NCBI RefSeq assembly: GCF_034190915.1
Contig: NW_026947507.1
Coordinates: forward strand, 31,734,001 to 31,798,000
Source: Cavia porcellus
Taxonomy: Eukaryota > Chordata > Mammalia > Rodentia > Caviidae
Length of the DNA: 64,000 nucleotides
Direction of reading: 5' to 3'
Both the position numbers and the translations under genes were made by a program. The notes under the pieces are model-generated. The model worked only from the letters and a program-made list of their open reading frames with translations, did not search any database and had not been told where the DNA came from. Shown piece by piece: positions 46,346 through 60,400 of this stretch. Each line of letters starts with the position of its first letter. Position 1 is the stretch's first letter.

Positions 46346-47829
46346 TCATACTCACTCTCCATGAGCATACCCTACAGAAAGAAACAATTTCTTATGATCA
46401 TTCTCTATATAATGACAATTTTTCTCTTACACTGAGGTCTGATTAAAGAAAAGATACAGGTAAAGTAGTGTTGATATTATATTTCTGTTCTGATGACAGA
46501 TGAGCCCTCAGTATCACTAAGAAATCTTAGCTAAAGTATATTTGGTGCATTGTGGATTCTGGGAATTCACTCCTTTCATTATTTTGGAACCTAAATGACA
46601 AGAAGTCACCATTTTGGAACTCTAGGTGAGGAGTGAGTAAATTTTAAATGGCCTGTCAATTTTGTGCAACTATATATTTTTGTAAATAAGCTTTTTGGAA
46701 CATAGCTGTGTCTATTTTCTATGTATCTATTGTCTATTGTTGCCTTTGCATTACAATGTCAGAGGTGATTCAGAGAGACTGAATAACTTGCATAATCTTA
46801 AATGAGATTACCCAACATTTATTGAAAAAGTTTGTTGAATTTTGGTCTAGATTAATATACTATAATACTGGAAAATTATTCTGGGATTTTCATTTCCCCA
46901 GTATCATAACTCAACATATATCCTATTCTGTTGGGTTCTTATTCTCTGCATCCCAAGAGCTAGCTATCTGAAATCTAATTTATATTATAAAATTGAAGAT
47001 AGATCCTGTTTTTATGTGTTTTTCTAAAGTAGAATTTGCCCACTAATAGAAGACTTCTAAAGAGAAATGATTTGGAACAAAGAAATCAGTATCTAATTTT
47101 ATAATTTCAAAATACACAACAAAGTAGAAAAGATTTTTCTAGCATATTTCTAATTATATTACCTATTCCATTCTGATCTTATTTACTATGCATGTGCTTT
47201 GTTTTCTTTGCCTTATACTTCTTTCTCTGACAGATAAAAACTTAAAAATGTATTATCTTTTGTGCAGGCCCATTGGCTTCAGTGTGGTTGTGGGACATCA
47301 GGAAATGACTATATTCATAAAACGTTTTAGGATAAGAGATCTTGTAGTAAAGAAACCACTGATCTGACCTTGTTCATCCCAGGAGAAAGAATACATGGAA
47401 TAGTTATTGGGGGAGCTTATGGATAAATATTGCTTGACAAAAAAAGAAGAAAAAATATTATAGTAATGACAGCTGGACTTAATAGTAAACATTTATGTAG
47501 TTTTGAGGTTTACAAAACATTTTTTGAAGGTCATCTAATCTTTTCGACAGTTTTCTGAATAACATTTTTGTTCTTATTTCACAAATGAGATTAAAACCTC
47601 AGATAAATCAGACTATAAAAGATAGAGATGGAGTAAATCTATGTCTTTGTGTATTAGATGTCAAGTTTTCCGAAGCATCAGTATTGATTTGTTGGAGAGA
47701 ATGTAAGGAAGCATGATGGAGAGCAGTTAAGGGCCGCTGCAGGCATGATGCTAGGGCAGGGGAAAGCAGTTTTCCTTCCTACAGAGAAAGGCAACTGCAT
47801 TCACTTCAAGGAAGGAGTTTAGGAGTTTC
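46346..47829. other. mostly non-repetitive; possible MIR scraps
   Basis: Around 47560-47620 TTATTTCACAAATGAGATTAA may be a decayed minus-strand MIR. Otherwise nothing recognised. Confidence 0.4.
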
Positions 47830-48105
47830 ATGTGCCAATTGATTCATTTAGCAAATATTTACTGAATATCTAGAACATGAGATACAGCAGTCAACAGAAG
47901 ATTCCTGTCTCTATGGAGCTGCTATTTGGAGAAGATAGGTAACTTATAAAAAGGTAAACAAAATCCACAGTATATCAATCAATGATGAGTACTAAAGAAT
48001 AAAAAAAAAAGCAGAAGACAAGATATAAACTCTCAAAGTACTGGATTGAATTTTAGAAAGATTGGTTAGGAAAGGCCTCTCTAAGGTGGCCACTGAAAAG
48101 TTAAC
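47830..48105 (-). mobile_element. L2-like ancient LINE fragment
   Basis: GATTCATTTAGCAAATATTTACTGAATATC, GATACAGCAGTCAACAGAAG and CTATGGAGCTGC, then GGTTAGGAAAGGCCTCTC, follow the order of a very common ancient LINE-derived repeat, most likely L2, in complement. Family assignment is by memory. Confidence 0.55.
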
Positions 48106-49837
48106 TAGTTTACTTCTAACGTTATTCGGATTCATTTATTTATGGATGATTTATTTTTCTATTTTCTCATAGGCAATGCCTAAACCTATCCTATTCTTAT
48201 CAAAGGTAAGTGAATTAATCAACTACTGTTTCAAAGTAGCTATGTCTTCTAATTTGTTAAACAAATGATTTTCCATTCCATTATAGCAGCAGATGACAAA
48301 CTTGGTAAAGTTTGCCATACTGTATCACATTAGTTCACCAATGTCCTGAGTAGACACAATTCTTTCATGATTTTTTGCTTAAAAACAAAGTAATGCAGCA
48401 CCCATGTGTGAGACACTGCAGCTTTCAACACTATTAGAATGTTAGCTTGTATACAATGTATCACTCCATTGTTTTGTGCAACTATCCTAGTAATTCTAGC
48501 AATATAAGTGTCAGGTTTAATTTCTCCTGCTGTTTAAAGAGGTCAAAGACAGCATTCTATTTCTCTTCCCACCATCGGTGAGCAGTCACATTTACCTTCT
48601 GAGACATGCAGACAATCTCTAGGTAAGAAATATCTTGGTTTCTTATAAGGCTATTGAAGAAATTTATTTTTAAAAAGCTAAGTGTTGACATTTAAAGGGC
48701 TTAGTAAGGAAACAGCAGCCCCATTTTCCTAACACCTAAGTTTGGAAATAAATGACACAGGACTTAAAAAAATATACCAGTTTCATTACTGAGAAAGCTT
48801 CTGGAGAATGTAGGTAGATTTACAGACCACTAAGTGTTTTGTTAAGCTTCTTTTCTACAATTAACTCATCCCTTCAAACTAGAGGCCTGTTATTCCTGCC
48901 ACATGGATGAGAGTGAAGAACAAAACATACCAGAAAAAAATATACAGATTCCATACAGAATGATTGGTGGTTTTGTAGTGCTGAGAAAGTATCAGTTTTG
49001 ACTGAATCAAATACTTTTTGTCTTCCTCTTATAGAAATGTGAATTTTGAGTAAATTGTACAATAGAAAAGAGGTCTGAGTGTTACTGTAGAGGAATTTCG
49101 CCCTACAGAAAAGTAAGTAAAAGGGAGATTAGAATTCTGTCCTATAGATTTCATTTGATATAGCAATATTTTCTCATATTACCACTAGTGGGCAGATGGA
49201 AGAAGGCATTTTATTCCTGAAATGAGTCTGATCTTAGTTTTAACGTCCTTCATTCAGTTAAAAAGAAAGACTTGCAAAGATGCTTGAGAAAAAGTGGATA
49301 TATGAAAATTATCAACAAGAGTTAACTGAATCTGCAAAATATGCCTGGAACTATAAAAGTCCTATCTTCAAAGGATATCTAGAATAAAACTTACCTCCAG
49401 AAAATTTATAATAGTAGGTTACACAATAATAGTGAACATAAGATAAGTGATATAGTGTAGCCTATTAATTGCTGCTGTGATTACCTGAAGATGTCACCGG
49501 ACAGGAGACAGCATGCAAAAAACACTGTAAAAAACACTGGAGACAGAGGCAAGAGAGCTGGGTTCCTGTTTTGCCAAACTCTAATGGAATAATTCAAGGC
49601 TAGACTTATATGATCTCTTTTGGTTTCAATTTTCTTTCTATAAATCTTTGGATTTTTAAACTTATGATGAATTAAATTCTACATAATTTCTGTGTAAATG
49701 TCTGCAGGGCAAAATGAAAATGCAATGTAAATTGATGGAAAGGCAATATTATGAAATGAACAAATAAATAGTCAAAGGAACTAAGAAATAAACCCCATCA
49801 TAAGTCTGTCAAAGGTCCCAAAGGATACCTGTTAAAA
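48106..49837. other. non-repetitive AT-rich DNA
   Basis: Nothing recognised. Confidence 0.5.
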
Positions 49838-49931
49838 GGAGCTGGGGATTTGGTTCAGTGGCTTAAGCACTTCCCTGGTAAGCACGAGGTGGTGAGTTCC
49901 ATCCCTGGTCAAAAAAAAAAAAAAAAAAAAA
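49838..49931 (+). mobile_element. ID-type SINE, young
   Basis: GGAGCTGGGGATTTGGTTCA (box A region), CCTGGTAAGCACGAGGTGGT, then GAGTTCCATCCCTGGTC (box B region) and an uninterrupted 22-bp A tail. The perfect tail suggests a recent insertion. No clear target-site duplication seen. Confidence 0.92.
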
Positions 49932-51969
49932 GATGAGGAGGATAATAAGAATGTATTTGGTGTTTCTGTATTTCCATGTCTGAAGAGAAACACATCAAAT
50001 GCTCTGCAAACCGAGTGTAAGTTTCATGAGTGTGATTCTGAATGCCCTGGAGCTAGGAGGTGGAATTTAGTTTGTCTATCTAAATAGTCTTGAATGTTGC
50101 TTCTTCAGATCATTTTAACTGCTGTCCTTACTGTGTGCACCTGAGCAGGAAAAGAGATACAGTCATCACTTGTATCTGGCACTACTACATATTTTGTAAA
50201 ATCAAGATTTTTTTAACAAAAGAATTTGTCTTTTTCCCATAGCTATGCAAAAATAAGGCAATTTCTTAAAAGGAAAATGAAAGTTTAAGTTGAAGATGCT
50301 CATTGAGGAAACCTGGCTGTTCCTGAAGTTGCTAACGCAGGCTGATAGGACTGTAAACTTAGGTCTTCTGAAGGAATCCCTTACTCATTTTCACACGAGC
50401 TTGATGGTAATTCTGAGAATGGACCCAAAGTGAAAAAAACACAGAGTTTGAAGGCATTCAGGAAAAAGCAATCAGAAATCTGCTTCCTAAACCATCTCAA
50501 GCTCTTCTGTATCTTCTTATTTAACAGAGTTCTTTTCTGCAAAATGTGAGGAGGAGAAAGGCAACCATCCTGTATCAAAGTTGTGATGGAGAGAAGGTTC
50601 TGTTAAGGAAGATGAAAACTCAAAAGTTAAAAGCAAACAAATAAGCTTCAAAGAAGGGCAGCTGGTTGGAAGTTCTCTGTAGCAGTGATTTTCAATGTCA
50701 CCAATGACATCGATACCTGGTGATGAATTTAAAATTGGTCTTCTAAGACCTATACTGAAAAGTTGAGTAAAAATCGGTAACCCCAAAAAGAATTCTAGTG
50801 GAGTTTTGAGAGAAGAGGTGAAGAATGAGATCTGCACTGGAAAATATTCTTAAGCAAATGCAATATAGTAAAAATGTATCTTTCCTTTGGATAATAATTT
50901 TGTTCTTCTTAAAGCTACACAAATCCTATCTTGTATCCAGTGAGCCACTGAACATTATTCCTAATAGCTCACAGATTGGGATTTGAATTTTATAGCATGA
51001 AATAATTATGTTTGTTGTTTCTGTATCTGTGGGCAAGAGGATATACACGTGTATTCGGGAGGGTGTGTCCACTGTGCCTTTTTAAAGGTGGAAGCTAAAT
51101 TCATCTGCTGAACCTGAAAATAAAAGTTCTACTCTCTTTGTGTCATGGATGAAATGTTAATGTGGAGCCAAATAGTTTATTTAGACTTATAACTAAACCT
51201 GTATGTTGCTTATGAACTATTTGTGATGAGTTCTGGTATTTCAGTACAAGGACTATTGGCAGAAGCAATTGAAAGACATAGATCAAGAGGAGTACTAATG
51301 TTTTTATATTGGGGAAGTTGATCCCTTTTTAACTTGTAAAACATTTATTATTATTAAACTATGCATCTACCATGAACCTCACCCAAAAATAATCTTTGGA
51401 GATACTATTTACTTTAGGAAGGATATGACGGTAGCTTTCATAGTGGATGATAGGCTGTCCCCCATGGTTCTGCTTTAAGAAATACCAGAAAGGAAGGTGC
51501 TATTTAAACATTTTGAAATCTGTCCTATTGGTTTTACTTTAATAAATTAGTCTAATAATACTCAGTTAAATTGTATCAACATCATAGTATGCTAGCTCTG
51601 AGTATTCTAATTTTAACTTATCCTTTAAAAATTCTATTAATATCTGTTTTACTTTCTTGCTGTTTTCAGACCTAGCTAATTATGTAACTAGCATCTTTTA
51701 GCTTTTGCTGATGAAGAAACACGTATCACTTCAGTTTCAATGTATCTATCAGATTTAAATATGTTATTTCTCATGTTATTGGATTAATTAAGCTTTATTC
51801 AAAACTATGAAGTCAATTATAGAGAGAAATTGTCAAAAGCAAAAAAGGTAAGTCATAGAATCACATGTTAATTGGCACAAGGGAATGAGCAAATTGTCAT
51901 ATGCTTTTCATTTCTTTAAGGTAATTGGTCATAGCATCATTTCCTCATTTTCCTGGATTTTGATGTGGA
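49932..51969. other. non-repetitive AT-rich DNA
   Basis: Nothing recognised. A frame at 50517-50837 (minus) has no recognisable domain. Confidence 0.5.
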
Positions 51970-52190
51970 AGCAAAATGGCATAATGAAAGAGCACAGAAG
52001 CTGGATTGAATTTTTATATTTGGCTTCAAGCTTTAGCTCTTAATTTTACCACTTATTGCATCTTAGAAAATTTAATTTTTTAAATGTGCCTTAGCTTCCT
52101 TAATTGAAAAACTAACACTATTTGAATTACATATTATTTTTATGAGAATTACATGATTGTGAATATGAAAGTCATTTTCCCCAGAATGAT
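51970..52190 (+). mobile_element. MIR SINE
   Basis: TTTGGCTTCAAGCTTTAGCTCT, TTTTACCACTTATTGCATCTTAG, TGTGCCTTAGCTTCCTTAATTG, TTTTTATGAGAATTACATGA follow the MIR consensus order along almost its full length, with heavy divergence. Confidence 0.75.
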
Positions 52191-52789
52191 TTGACATTGT
52201 TGCCTCAACTGTGCTTAAAGCTCAGCACATTCTTGCACATTTTTCAGGTTATTATTCAATGCTTCTCTACATCATATGAGTTATACAAGTGATTTCATGC
52301 AAACTAGATGGAGTTTGGAGTGCAGAGAACCGAAGACTTCTTGTTACTTCTAAATATCTGACACAGCCATAAATACGATGCATAGTTAACAAACATATAC
52401 ATTTGTTTATTGAAAGAATCTGTTCAAAAAATGTTCCATTTTTGTCAAAGAGAGTTTAAAAACTTGAGTTTCTGTATGTTTCAAGTGGAGCTTTGAAAAA
52501 TGTTTGCATGAAACACTTAGAAGCAGGATATTTCACTGGTTGTTCAGAAAAAGTAGAATTAGCTGAGCTAAGCTAGGAGAACATGAGCTTCGTCTTTCTG
52601 ATATGGTAAATTAATGAGTTTAAAACTGTGTCCAAAACTAAATCTTGCCTTTCACTTGTTTATGGCCTTGCCCTCTTCCAGGGTTCTTATTTAAAAAAAA
52701 AAAAACTGTACCTATTTTCATTCAACTGTATGGACCACAAAACAAGTAAGATTTTACCTTTTATCTCTCCTCTCTTTTGTATCTCTCTT
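52191..52789. other. non-repetitive DNA
   Basis: Nothing recognised beyond an A run at 52694-52705. Confidence 0.45.
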
Positions 52790-53610
52790 AGTATTCTAGA
52801 ACACATAACTACACACTTAGTGGTTTAAAATAAGATTATTTTCTTATCTTGCAGTTCCAAAGACAAAAAACATGGCAGTGTGTAGCCATGGTGGCACAGC
52901 AAATGAGTAATTACTAACAGACAAGACTTTGTCCAGTCACCAAGAGGATCCAGAGGGGATGTTTCCACCGAGAGCAACCATACTGGGGAAATTCCTGTGA
53001 AAATTCCAGAAGCCGCCAACTCTCAGACTTTTATTTAGAATATTGGCATAAGAGAAAAAAAAAAAAAACAGGAAAAAAAGCAGTTTGAACAAGAAATTGT
53101 CTCAAATTCAGGCAGTTTTCTTGGGGAAAGGGAAGGACAATATCTAGACATAACATCCTTCACTGCCAAAAATTTCACTCTTCACAGAATCTGTGTGTTT
53201 CTGCCCCGCAGTTTATTCACTCCTGGGCCAACCCCAACCCCGTCCCCCTGGACTGTGTGGCTGATTCTCTGCTCACGGTCTCCTTGGGCTAACACAAAGG
53301 AGTTTGTCCTATAGTGCTTCTCTAGATCTGTGGTTCTCTTTCAAACCCAGGGTGGTTAGGGGAGTTCAAGTCTTTCTCACACTTTGCATGTGACCCTCTC
53401 TCCATCTTTGCACCATCAATGATGCACATGAAGTTGTTCTTATCTGTCACATCTCTTATGATATCCTTTTTACTCACACCTGCTTTGTTTTTAAGGATCC
53501 ATGTGATTACACTGAGTGCCCCCATATAATCCTAGACAGGCTCCCTGTTTTAAGGTCAGCTGGTGGTTATATCTACAAAATCCTTTTGCCATATAAAATA
53601 GCATAGACAA
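52790..53610 (-). mobile_element. MLT/MaLR-type LTR remnant, probably interrupted
   Basis: Complement text ACACTTAGTGGTTTAAAATA and TTATCTTGCAGTTCC at 52814-52858 is one LTR end. TTTTTAAGGATCCATGTGATTACAC, CATATAATCCTAGACAGG, TTTTAAGGTCAGCTGG, CCTTTTGCCATATAAAATAGCATA at 53490-53600 is the other. The span is nearly twice the usual length, and an A-rich patch at 53055-53085 suggests an insertion in between. Confidence 0.65.
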
Positions 53611-55254
53611 TGGAATAGGAGGGAAGAGTGGAAAGCCCAGGGACTAAAGATGTAACTTCCATGCATCCTAGTTTTCAACACAAAACTTGATAATATTTCA
53701 ATATCTTTCAATTGTATTTCCATTTCTATTAAGGTATCTTTAACAGAGGATTCCTATGCACTCTCATCCAACTAACTATCATTTGAACAAGGCAATTACC
53801 TGCTAAACTGGCATTTTCAATGTTTGTTGTTTAATAACACCCTTGGCATGTTACAAGCTTCTACCTTTCTTTTGGTGTAAAATATTTTGTGCATAAATTA
53901 ATAGTCTTTAAAATATTTGCAACAGTTATCCTTTTTAATAATTTACTCCAAATCCAATCTTTTAGTGCTTACACATGATCAGTAAAAATGGCAAAGAAGA
54001 ATATTTTTAAAATGTTTCTACTTCACTGAAACAGGAAAAATATTGGCCACAAATAATCAGAAACAATTTTCTCCTAATTTTAGAAAATAACTCAAGGTTC
54101 ACCAGAAACTGGGAGCACAAAACAAAAATTTCTGATTATCAGTACAGGCAGGAGATTTGTGGCATTTTAAATTAAATTTCCTCTTTCTCTTCTCTTCCTG
54201 AATCTGTGGCAGCTTTGAGTGCCAGCTTTTGACAGTGAAAACTAGAACTGGCAGGTTTTGGAGGACACAATGAAGTATGGGAGTTCCTTTAACAGCTTAT
54301 TCTCAGAGAAGTGTCACTTTTTATCTGTGTGGTAGTTCTCTGGAAGACCTCACTCACCAAGTTGTTTCTGTTTGTCTTGTTTTTACCTGACTTGAAGTTT
54401 TCCCATTATGAAAAACATATTTCCCCTGGGGATGTTTGTTGATGAGGTTAGAAGCAACCGCATAGCCTCATATCCATGTAAGAAATAATAACAATAGGTT
54501 AATAAGGTTGAAAGGAAAGAAGAGAACCAAAGATTTAAAATTCAGGAAGGAGATGTCTATACTGGAGGGACATCATTGAAGTCCTGGGAGGCCACATTCA
54601 CAGACAGGGCCATGTGTGCCAATGTGGTGTGTATGTATATTCAGGAGGACCTGAGAAGGCCTTCAGACCTTGGCTTGCTAATCATGAAATGCTGGGCAAG
54701 TGAAAAATGACAGTCAAGATGGTGCTGTCAGCTGCTTGGCTCAGTACTGAAAGTTTTCTCCAGCATGTAAACATAGTCTCTTGGCAAAGAATGGGAAACT
54801 TGCTTTTCAGGCATTTGAGGAAATATCTATGTAATCTTGAAATGAACACTAAGCTAAATATGCAGACTATAATATCCATACAAGACACAACATACAAAGT
54901 ATAGAATTAATTCAGAATGATTTCTAAGCAAGTGACAACAATGACAGCAAAAAGTACCAGTGGGGTAAGGGGATTCAAATGATCAATTATACTATATTAT
55001 CTATAATTTTCAGTTTTCAATGAAATTGAAAAACTTCCAAAGAAAAACAAAGTATGGGCCTAGTACCTGGAAAAAAGAAATCCACAGAATAATGCCCAAT
55101 TAGGCCAAAGCATTGGATTTACTACAAACAAATTGAATCAGAGCAAATAAATTAGATCTGTTCAAAAAGCTAAAGGAAACTATGTGTAAATAACTGATTT
55201 GTGTGTAATTTCTTCGGGAATGGAATTATCTTAACTGCTCAACACATTCAACTT
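53611..55254. other. non-repetitive AT-rich DNA
   Basis: Nothing recognised. Confidence 0.5.
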
Positions 55255-55530
55255 AAAATAAGAAAGGATATTTTTAGGCTCACAATTTAAATCCATAGAA
55301 AGGCTTCAAGGTAGAAATGGAATGGTACAAGGGAATAGTGGAGGAAAGCTGCCCATGTTATGGCTTCAAAAAACAAGATGGAGAAGAAGAACAAGAATAT
55401 ACATTTCCATGTCACCTCCCCGTATCCCTGCCCACCCATGATGAGCACCTTCAACCAGGCTCTGCCTTCCAACAGCAACTCAGCTATGTCAGCCCCATGA
55501 TCTTAGATCTGCAGAGGCAAATAAAAGTGC
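55255..55530 (-). mobile_element. MaLR-type LTR fragment
   Basis: TTTTTAGGCTCACAATTTAA, then AACAAGATGGAGAAG and GAGCACCTTCAACCAGGCTC, CAACAGCAACTCAGCTATG follow the complement order of rodent/placental MaLR LTRs (GGCTCACAG ... CCAACCAGGC ... CCCATTCAGCTATG). Confidence 0.55.
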
Positions 55531-55780
55531 ATTTCTTCAACATTGCTTACCCAAAGATATTCTAATCCCCATGTTTTGTGCATAGACTCTTTAGCAAGGC
55601 AAGGGGCACTTCGTGGATGGGGTGAACTTAAGGATAAGAAATGTAACCTGGACTATTCAGATGTGCCTAATGAAATCACTGGCTTCCTATTTGAAAGAGA
55701 GTCATACAAGGATGGGAACAAAAGTTACAGTGACATGACACCGCAGCCATGGAATGCGACCAGTCTCTCAGAGCTGGGAA

Positions 55781-55856
55781 AAGAGTGAGAGAGAAAGAGA
55801 GAGAGAAAGAAAGAAAGAGAAGAAAAAAAGAGAAAAAGAAGGAAAGAAAAAAAAAA
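55781..55856. repeat. GA/GAAA purine microsatellite
   Basis: A mix of GA and GAAA units grading into an A-rich tract, seen directly. Confidence 0.9.
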
Positions 55857-57337
55857 TGTTCTCCAGAGTCTAGAAGGAACTCAGCTACCTGCTGATATTC
55901 TGATTTTGCCTAATGAGAATCATTTTTGTATTTTTGAGTTTCATAACTGTAACATAAATTTTTGATGTTTTAAGATTCTATATTTGTGGCAATATTTTAT
56001 ACCAGCAATGGAAAAATAAATATATTAATTGTTAAGAAAAATAGCTAATGTTTTATCTTTACATGCTTACTTTGTAACATTGTGGGAAAATTAGACTAAT
56101 AGATGTGTCAGGATATTGGTGATCAGGGATTATGTAAATTGCTATAGAGTAGCCAATAATTAATTGGTAATGTATTGCTACACTGGAAACCATATAAGCT
56201 TTGGAGTGACCCAGATGTATATCTGAAAGTAATTTCACATATTTCTTAGCCATGTGATTTTAAAATATTACTTGATTTCCTCACTTTGATTTCAAATTTT
56301 TAACTATGTAGAAAAAAAGAGATGACTCCCATAAAGTGCATAAAACACCTAATGGAGTCTAACGCATGTTCATCTCACCTCTCTTTGTTGGGATTGTAAA
56401 TTATATTTTCATACCTTGTTTCTTCACCCCATCCCTCTCACTTTATATTTCCTTCAGCTTCAGCAACTATTCGTCTTCTTCGGAAGTTTATAAAATAGTT
56501 TTTTTCTCCTGTTTTCTGATGCTTTTTTTGGACTCTGCATACAATTTTATTAATACTTACAGATAAAAATAGTAAATAACTGTCTTACTTTGACCTCAGT
56601 TCTTGACACAGAATGCCTAAGATCCTCATCCGTGAGTTTACATAAATGTGATTGATATACACTTTTGCTAACATACTTGCTATAAACTGTTGGTTGATCC
56701 CTAAATAGCTTCAGGATGGGGGATGGTTACCACTGAAAGCACCACAGGATGAGAAGACTGGAACTTTTAACCCTCTCCATCCTCCCTTTCAAATGCACAC
56801 CCAATCTTTAAGGAGAAAAGAGGGGCTGCAACATAAAGGAAGCTCCACAGAGACTCCTAAGTGGTGAGGATTGGAGACATGTTGGTAGACATGTCAAGGT
56901 GTTATGAGGGTGACATGCTTAGTGAGGCATGCAATTTCCAGGAATGTCCCTAGCCATGTGACTGAGAATATATTTGTATTATGTGCTTTTGAAACTTTGG
57001 CCACAGTTGTTTGTTTCTGGGATGAGCATTTCGACTGCGATGAAATAAACCAATTTCTATATTTGAAAGTGTAGCCTGCAAAAAACTAGTAAAAGCAATG
57101 TGGACTTGTGGAAGATACAAACTAACAAGCTGAAGAGAGAAAAAGAGAACAAAAGGAAAGAAAGATTCAGGGTTAGACAGAGTCATATTTTGGGAGGAGG
57201 AAATAGAATTTAAGGTCAAAGAAGATCTCTTGAACAATCTCATTACTAGTTCTATTTTAAGTCCTTTTTCCATCCCTTCCTTTGAATTCTGCCAAAGATC
57301 TTCTAGTAACTCACTTTTTCCAGTAATTACTACCAAT
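55857..57337. other. non-repetitive AT-rich DNA
   Basis: Nothing recognised. Confidence 0.5.
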
Positions 57338-57455
57338 ATTCATTCATTCATTGATTTGTTAACAAACATTTATGGAACTCTTTTGTGTGTCAAGTATTTT
57401 GCTATGCTGAGGACGTGAAAATTGCCTTCAGACATACAAGCTCTGACAAAACAAA
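57338..57455 (-). mobile_element. L2-like ancient LINE fragment
   Basis: TTCATTCATTCATTGATTTGTTAACAAACATTTATGG in pattern, then TGTGTGTCAAGTATTTTGCT and ACAAGCTCTGAC, the complement of the same ancient 3' end seen at 47.8 kb. Confidence 0.55.
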
Positions 57456-60400
57456 GGTCTGTTTGGGAATGATGTGTGGGAGTCATTAATTCAAAGAATT
57501 CAGAGTGCATGGTCTATATTTGCAGCTAATCAGAAATTGAAGGAGAAGCAATACTATTGTTTTATCTAATTAGAGGATGATTATTCTGATGCTGCAGTTT
57601 GATATACAAAAGGAGCATACATATCTAATTTGTAGTACAGAGGAAACAGTGAAAAGCATGATCTGGAGCAATAAATCACTAACAGCAGGCTGTACTTTTC
57701 AGCTCATTTTGAGCATCAGTAAAAGGCAGGCATTAGTGAGAGAAAGAGAAGGATGCAGCAGTCTACAAAGAAAAAATTCATGCGAGAAAACATGGCTAGA
57801 GGATAGAATCCTTCAGTATTAGGTTCTTATGGACTTGAATTCTGGTCTCTAGACAACAGAAACTATGAATAGTTGTAGAGTAAACTATATAGCTAAGGCA
57901 AGTCTGGATAGGATTTTTCATGTTGTATGAACTAAAAGAGCGCCTAGAACTTTCATGTTTTCTGTGGGACTTAATATGGAGATAAATAATTTACACTGAC
58001 TGTAATGATATTTTCCAGTCACATTCTCCAGAGACTAATTTCAAAAAAGACAGGAAAAGAAATAGTGAATGGATTTGGCTGCTTTATCAATAGAGCAGTG
58101 TCTGCCAAGGCATTGCTTTCGTCAGACCTGAAGAATGCTAAGACACAGTCTCTGAAAATCCTAATTAGATGTTAGGTTTCAAGGCTGGCTTTGTTACGTA
58201 ACTTTATTAATTTTCAGAAGCTATTTATTGCTGTCTAAAATAAGATAAAGCTTATAAGCTCATTAAAATAAAACCTAGAAGGCAATGCATTTGCAGATCA
58301 ACGAGGCCAAGTTAGATTTATGATCTAAATGTATGTGAAAAAACTAATAGCAAAATGAGCTAATAGTCAGATATAAGGCAGATGATCAAGATTATCAGCA
58401 TTATGGAAGGACAGAAAAGCTACAAATGATTCTTCTAATGTGTGAATTCTAGATTTTGTTGAACTCAAGCTTCAATCCTACAAATATTATTTGTTTCCTG
58501 TCGTACATTGGTAATGTTGACCTATCCCATATTTTCAGAAAGAGTTACATTAGCCATCTGTTTAGCCATCTGTTTCGGTATTTTTGTTTACAACTCCATA
58601 GGAACTTTGTCAGCCAAATGCATGTCAACCCACCCAACAAATCAAGCTGGCCATCCTTCCTACAAAATACACATCTGTGTAAAACTTGAACATCACAGAA
58701 CTCATTCAGACTGGTAATACTGGGTAGAGTTCAAGAAATCCAAACACATGTAGAACTTGTCCTTCATTGCAGAAGCTATCAATGTTTTTGTTTTTGAACT
58801 ATACAGAATATGATGGCTTGTTTGAAAAATAGGCTAAGTTTTTAACCAGGTTACACAGATGCACTTAGTGTACTTTGTGCAAAAGTAGGCTACAGAATAT
58901 ATGGATGTTGATATAAAAATATTGGTTTATCAGTGATATCACATCATCTATAAAATGCAGGCATAGTTAAGTATGTACAATTAGAAAGAAAATTTATGTG
59001 CTTTCTAAGTTTAGACAGTTGAATATTTATTAGATTTTACTAAAAAGTAGTTCAATTGTTTATTTTCAATGGAATGATTCTTGGATTCATTTATTATTTT
59101 GTTGACACAGTTTTAAGCTCACAGACATATGTGTTTCTGTTTGTTTATATATGAATAAACTACACTCATCACATTTTACATTCCTAGTATAAATATCTAT
59201 GTGTTTTTGCTTCTTTCTCAGAAATAGAAAGCAATGGTTAAAATTCTCACATAGGAAAAAACAAGCAAATAGGATGCTTTTATAAAGTTAATGTTCTTGG
59301 AACTTAAAATTTTAATCTGATTATAAACGTGGAAATTATATCATTCTAAAGTACTTTTGAGGAGAAATCAATAGCTTGTAGTGATCATAGATGTTTTTGG
59401 TTTTTCCTTTACTAGTTTTTATTATGCATAAAGCTTTCTACAGAACCTGCTAGGTCATTGTTGGAACCAGGACTCCTGTGTTGGATACGATAGGCAATAC
59501 ATTGTAAAGGCACCAGTGTGGGGTATTCTTGGGACTTAGGCCTCATTCTACAGAGTCATCTCCTACTCTGTTATACTTTCTTTTTGTGAAAATGATCCTA
59601 TTTAAAGAACTGTATGATTTCTTTATTACCTGTGTATACTATCTTTTTCTGCTGTAATCAGAATACTTCCATATCCTAAACAGGGGCCTAATAATTATGT
59701 TGCACAAAAAAGATAATTAAGGGTAAGTGAATAGAATCTGATATAACTGAAATATTAAGCAGAATCCTAATTGGTTCTTGCAGGTAAATTTGAGTTTTGT
59801 GTGACTAATTGTACACTTTCAACATTGAATTAACCTAAAGATTCAAATTGCTCTGGCTACTGCATGGAATGTTATGCAGGTATAGATGTTTGAAAAGAAA
59901 TTGTGTTTCTGTAGGACCACTATCAAAGTGGTCTGAGGACAGAAGTAGCACAGAAGGAGAGATGGATTTTGGATTTAAAGATGACATCAGTTTCTAGTGG
60001 ACTGGATATGAAAATAGAATGTGGTAATTATTAATGTGGTAATTATTAATTGGATGTATGGATTGGTTTTAACAATAATTGAGATGGAGAAAACTCTGGG
60101 AAGGTCTGGGAAAAACCAGATTTGTTAGGAGAAACTGAGAAATTATTTCTTTTTGCACAGAGTTAGGCTCAAGATGTCTATGAACACTGGGACCACAATA
60201 GTATGTAAAATCACATCTAGGAATACATTTTTAAAGACTATAGAACCTACTATTGGACGTCTTTAATGTCAGAAAAACAAAATTACTTGCATATACATGA
60301 TGATATAGTTAGAAAAAGAACAAGAAAGTGCTATTTCACAATAATCATTTGGTAACAACTTGGCAGCTATAAATTTGCTATAAATTTGAGTTTTCCTTTT

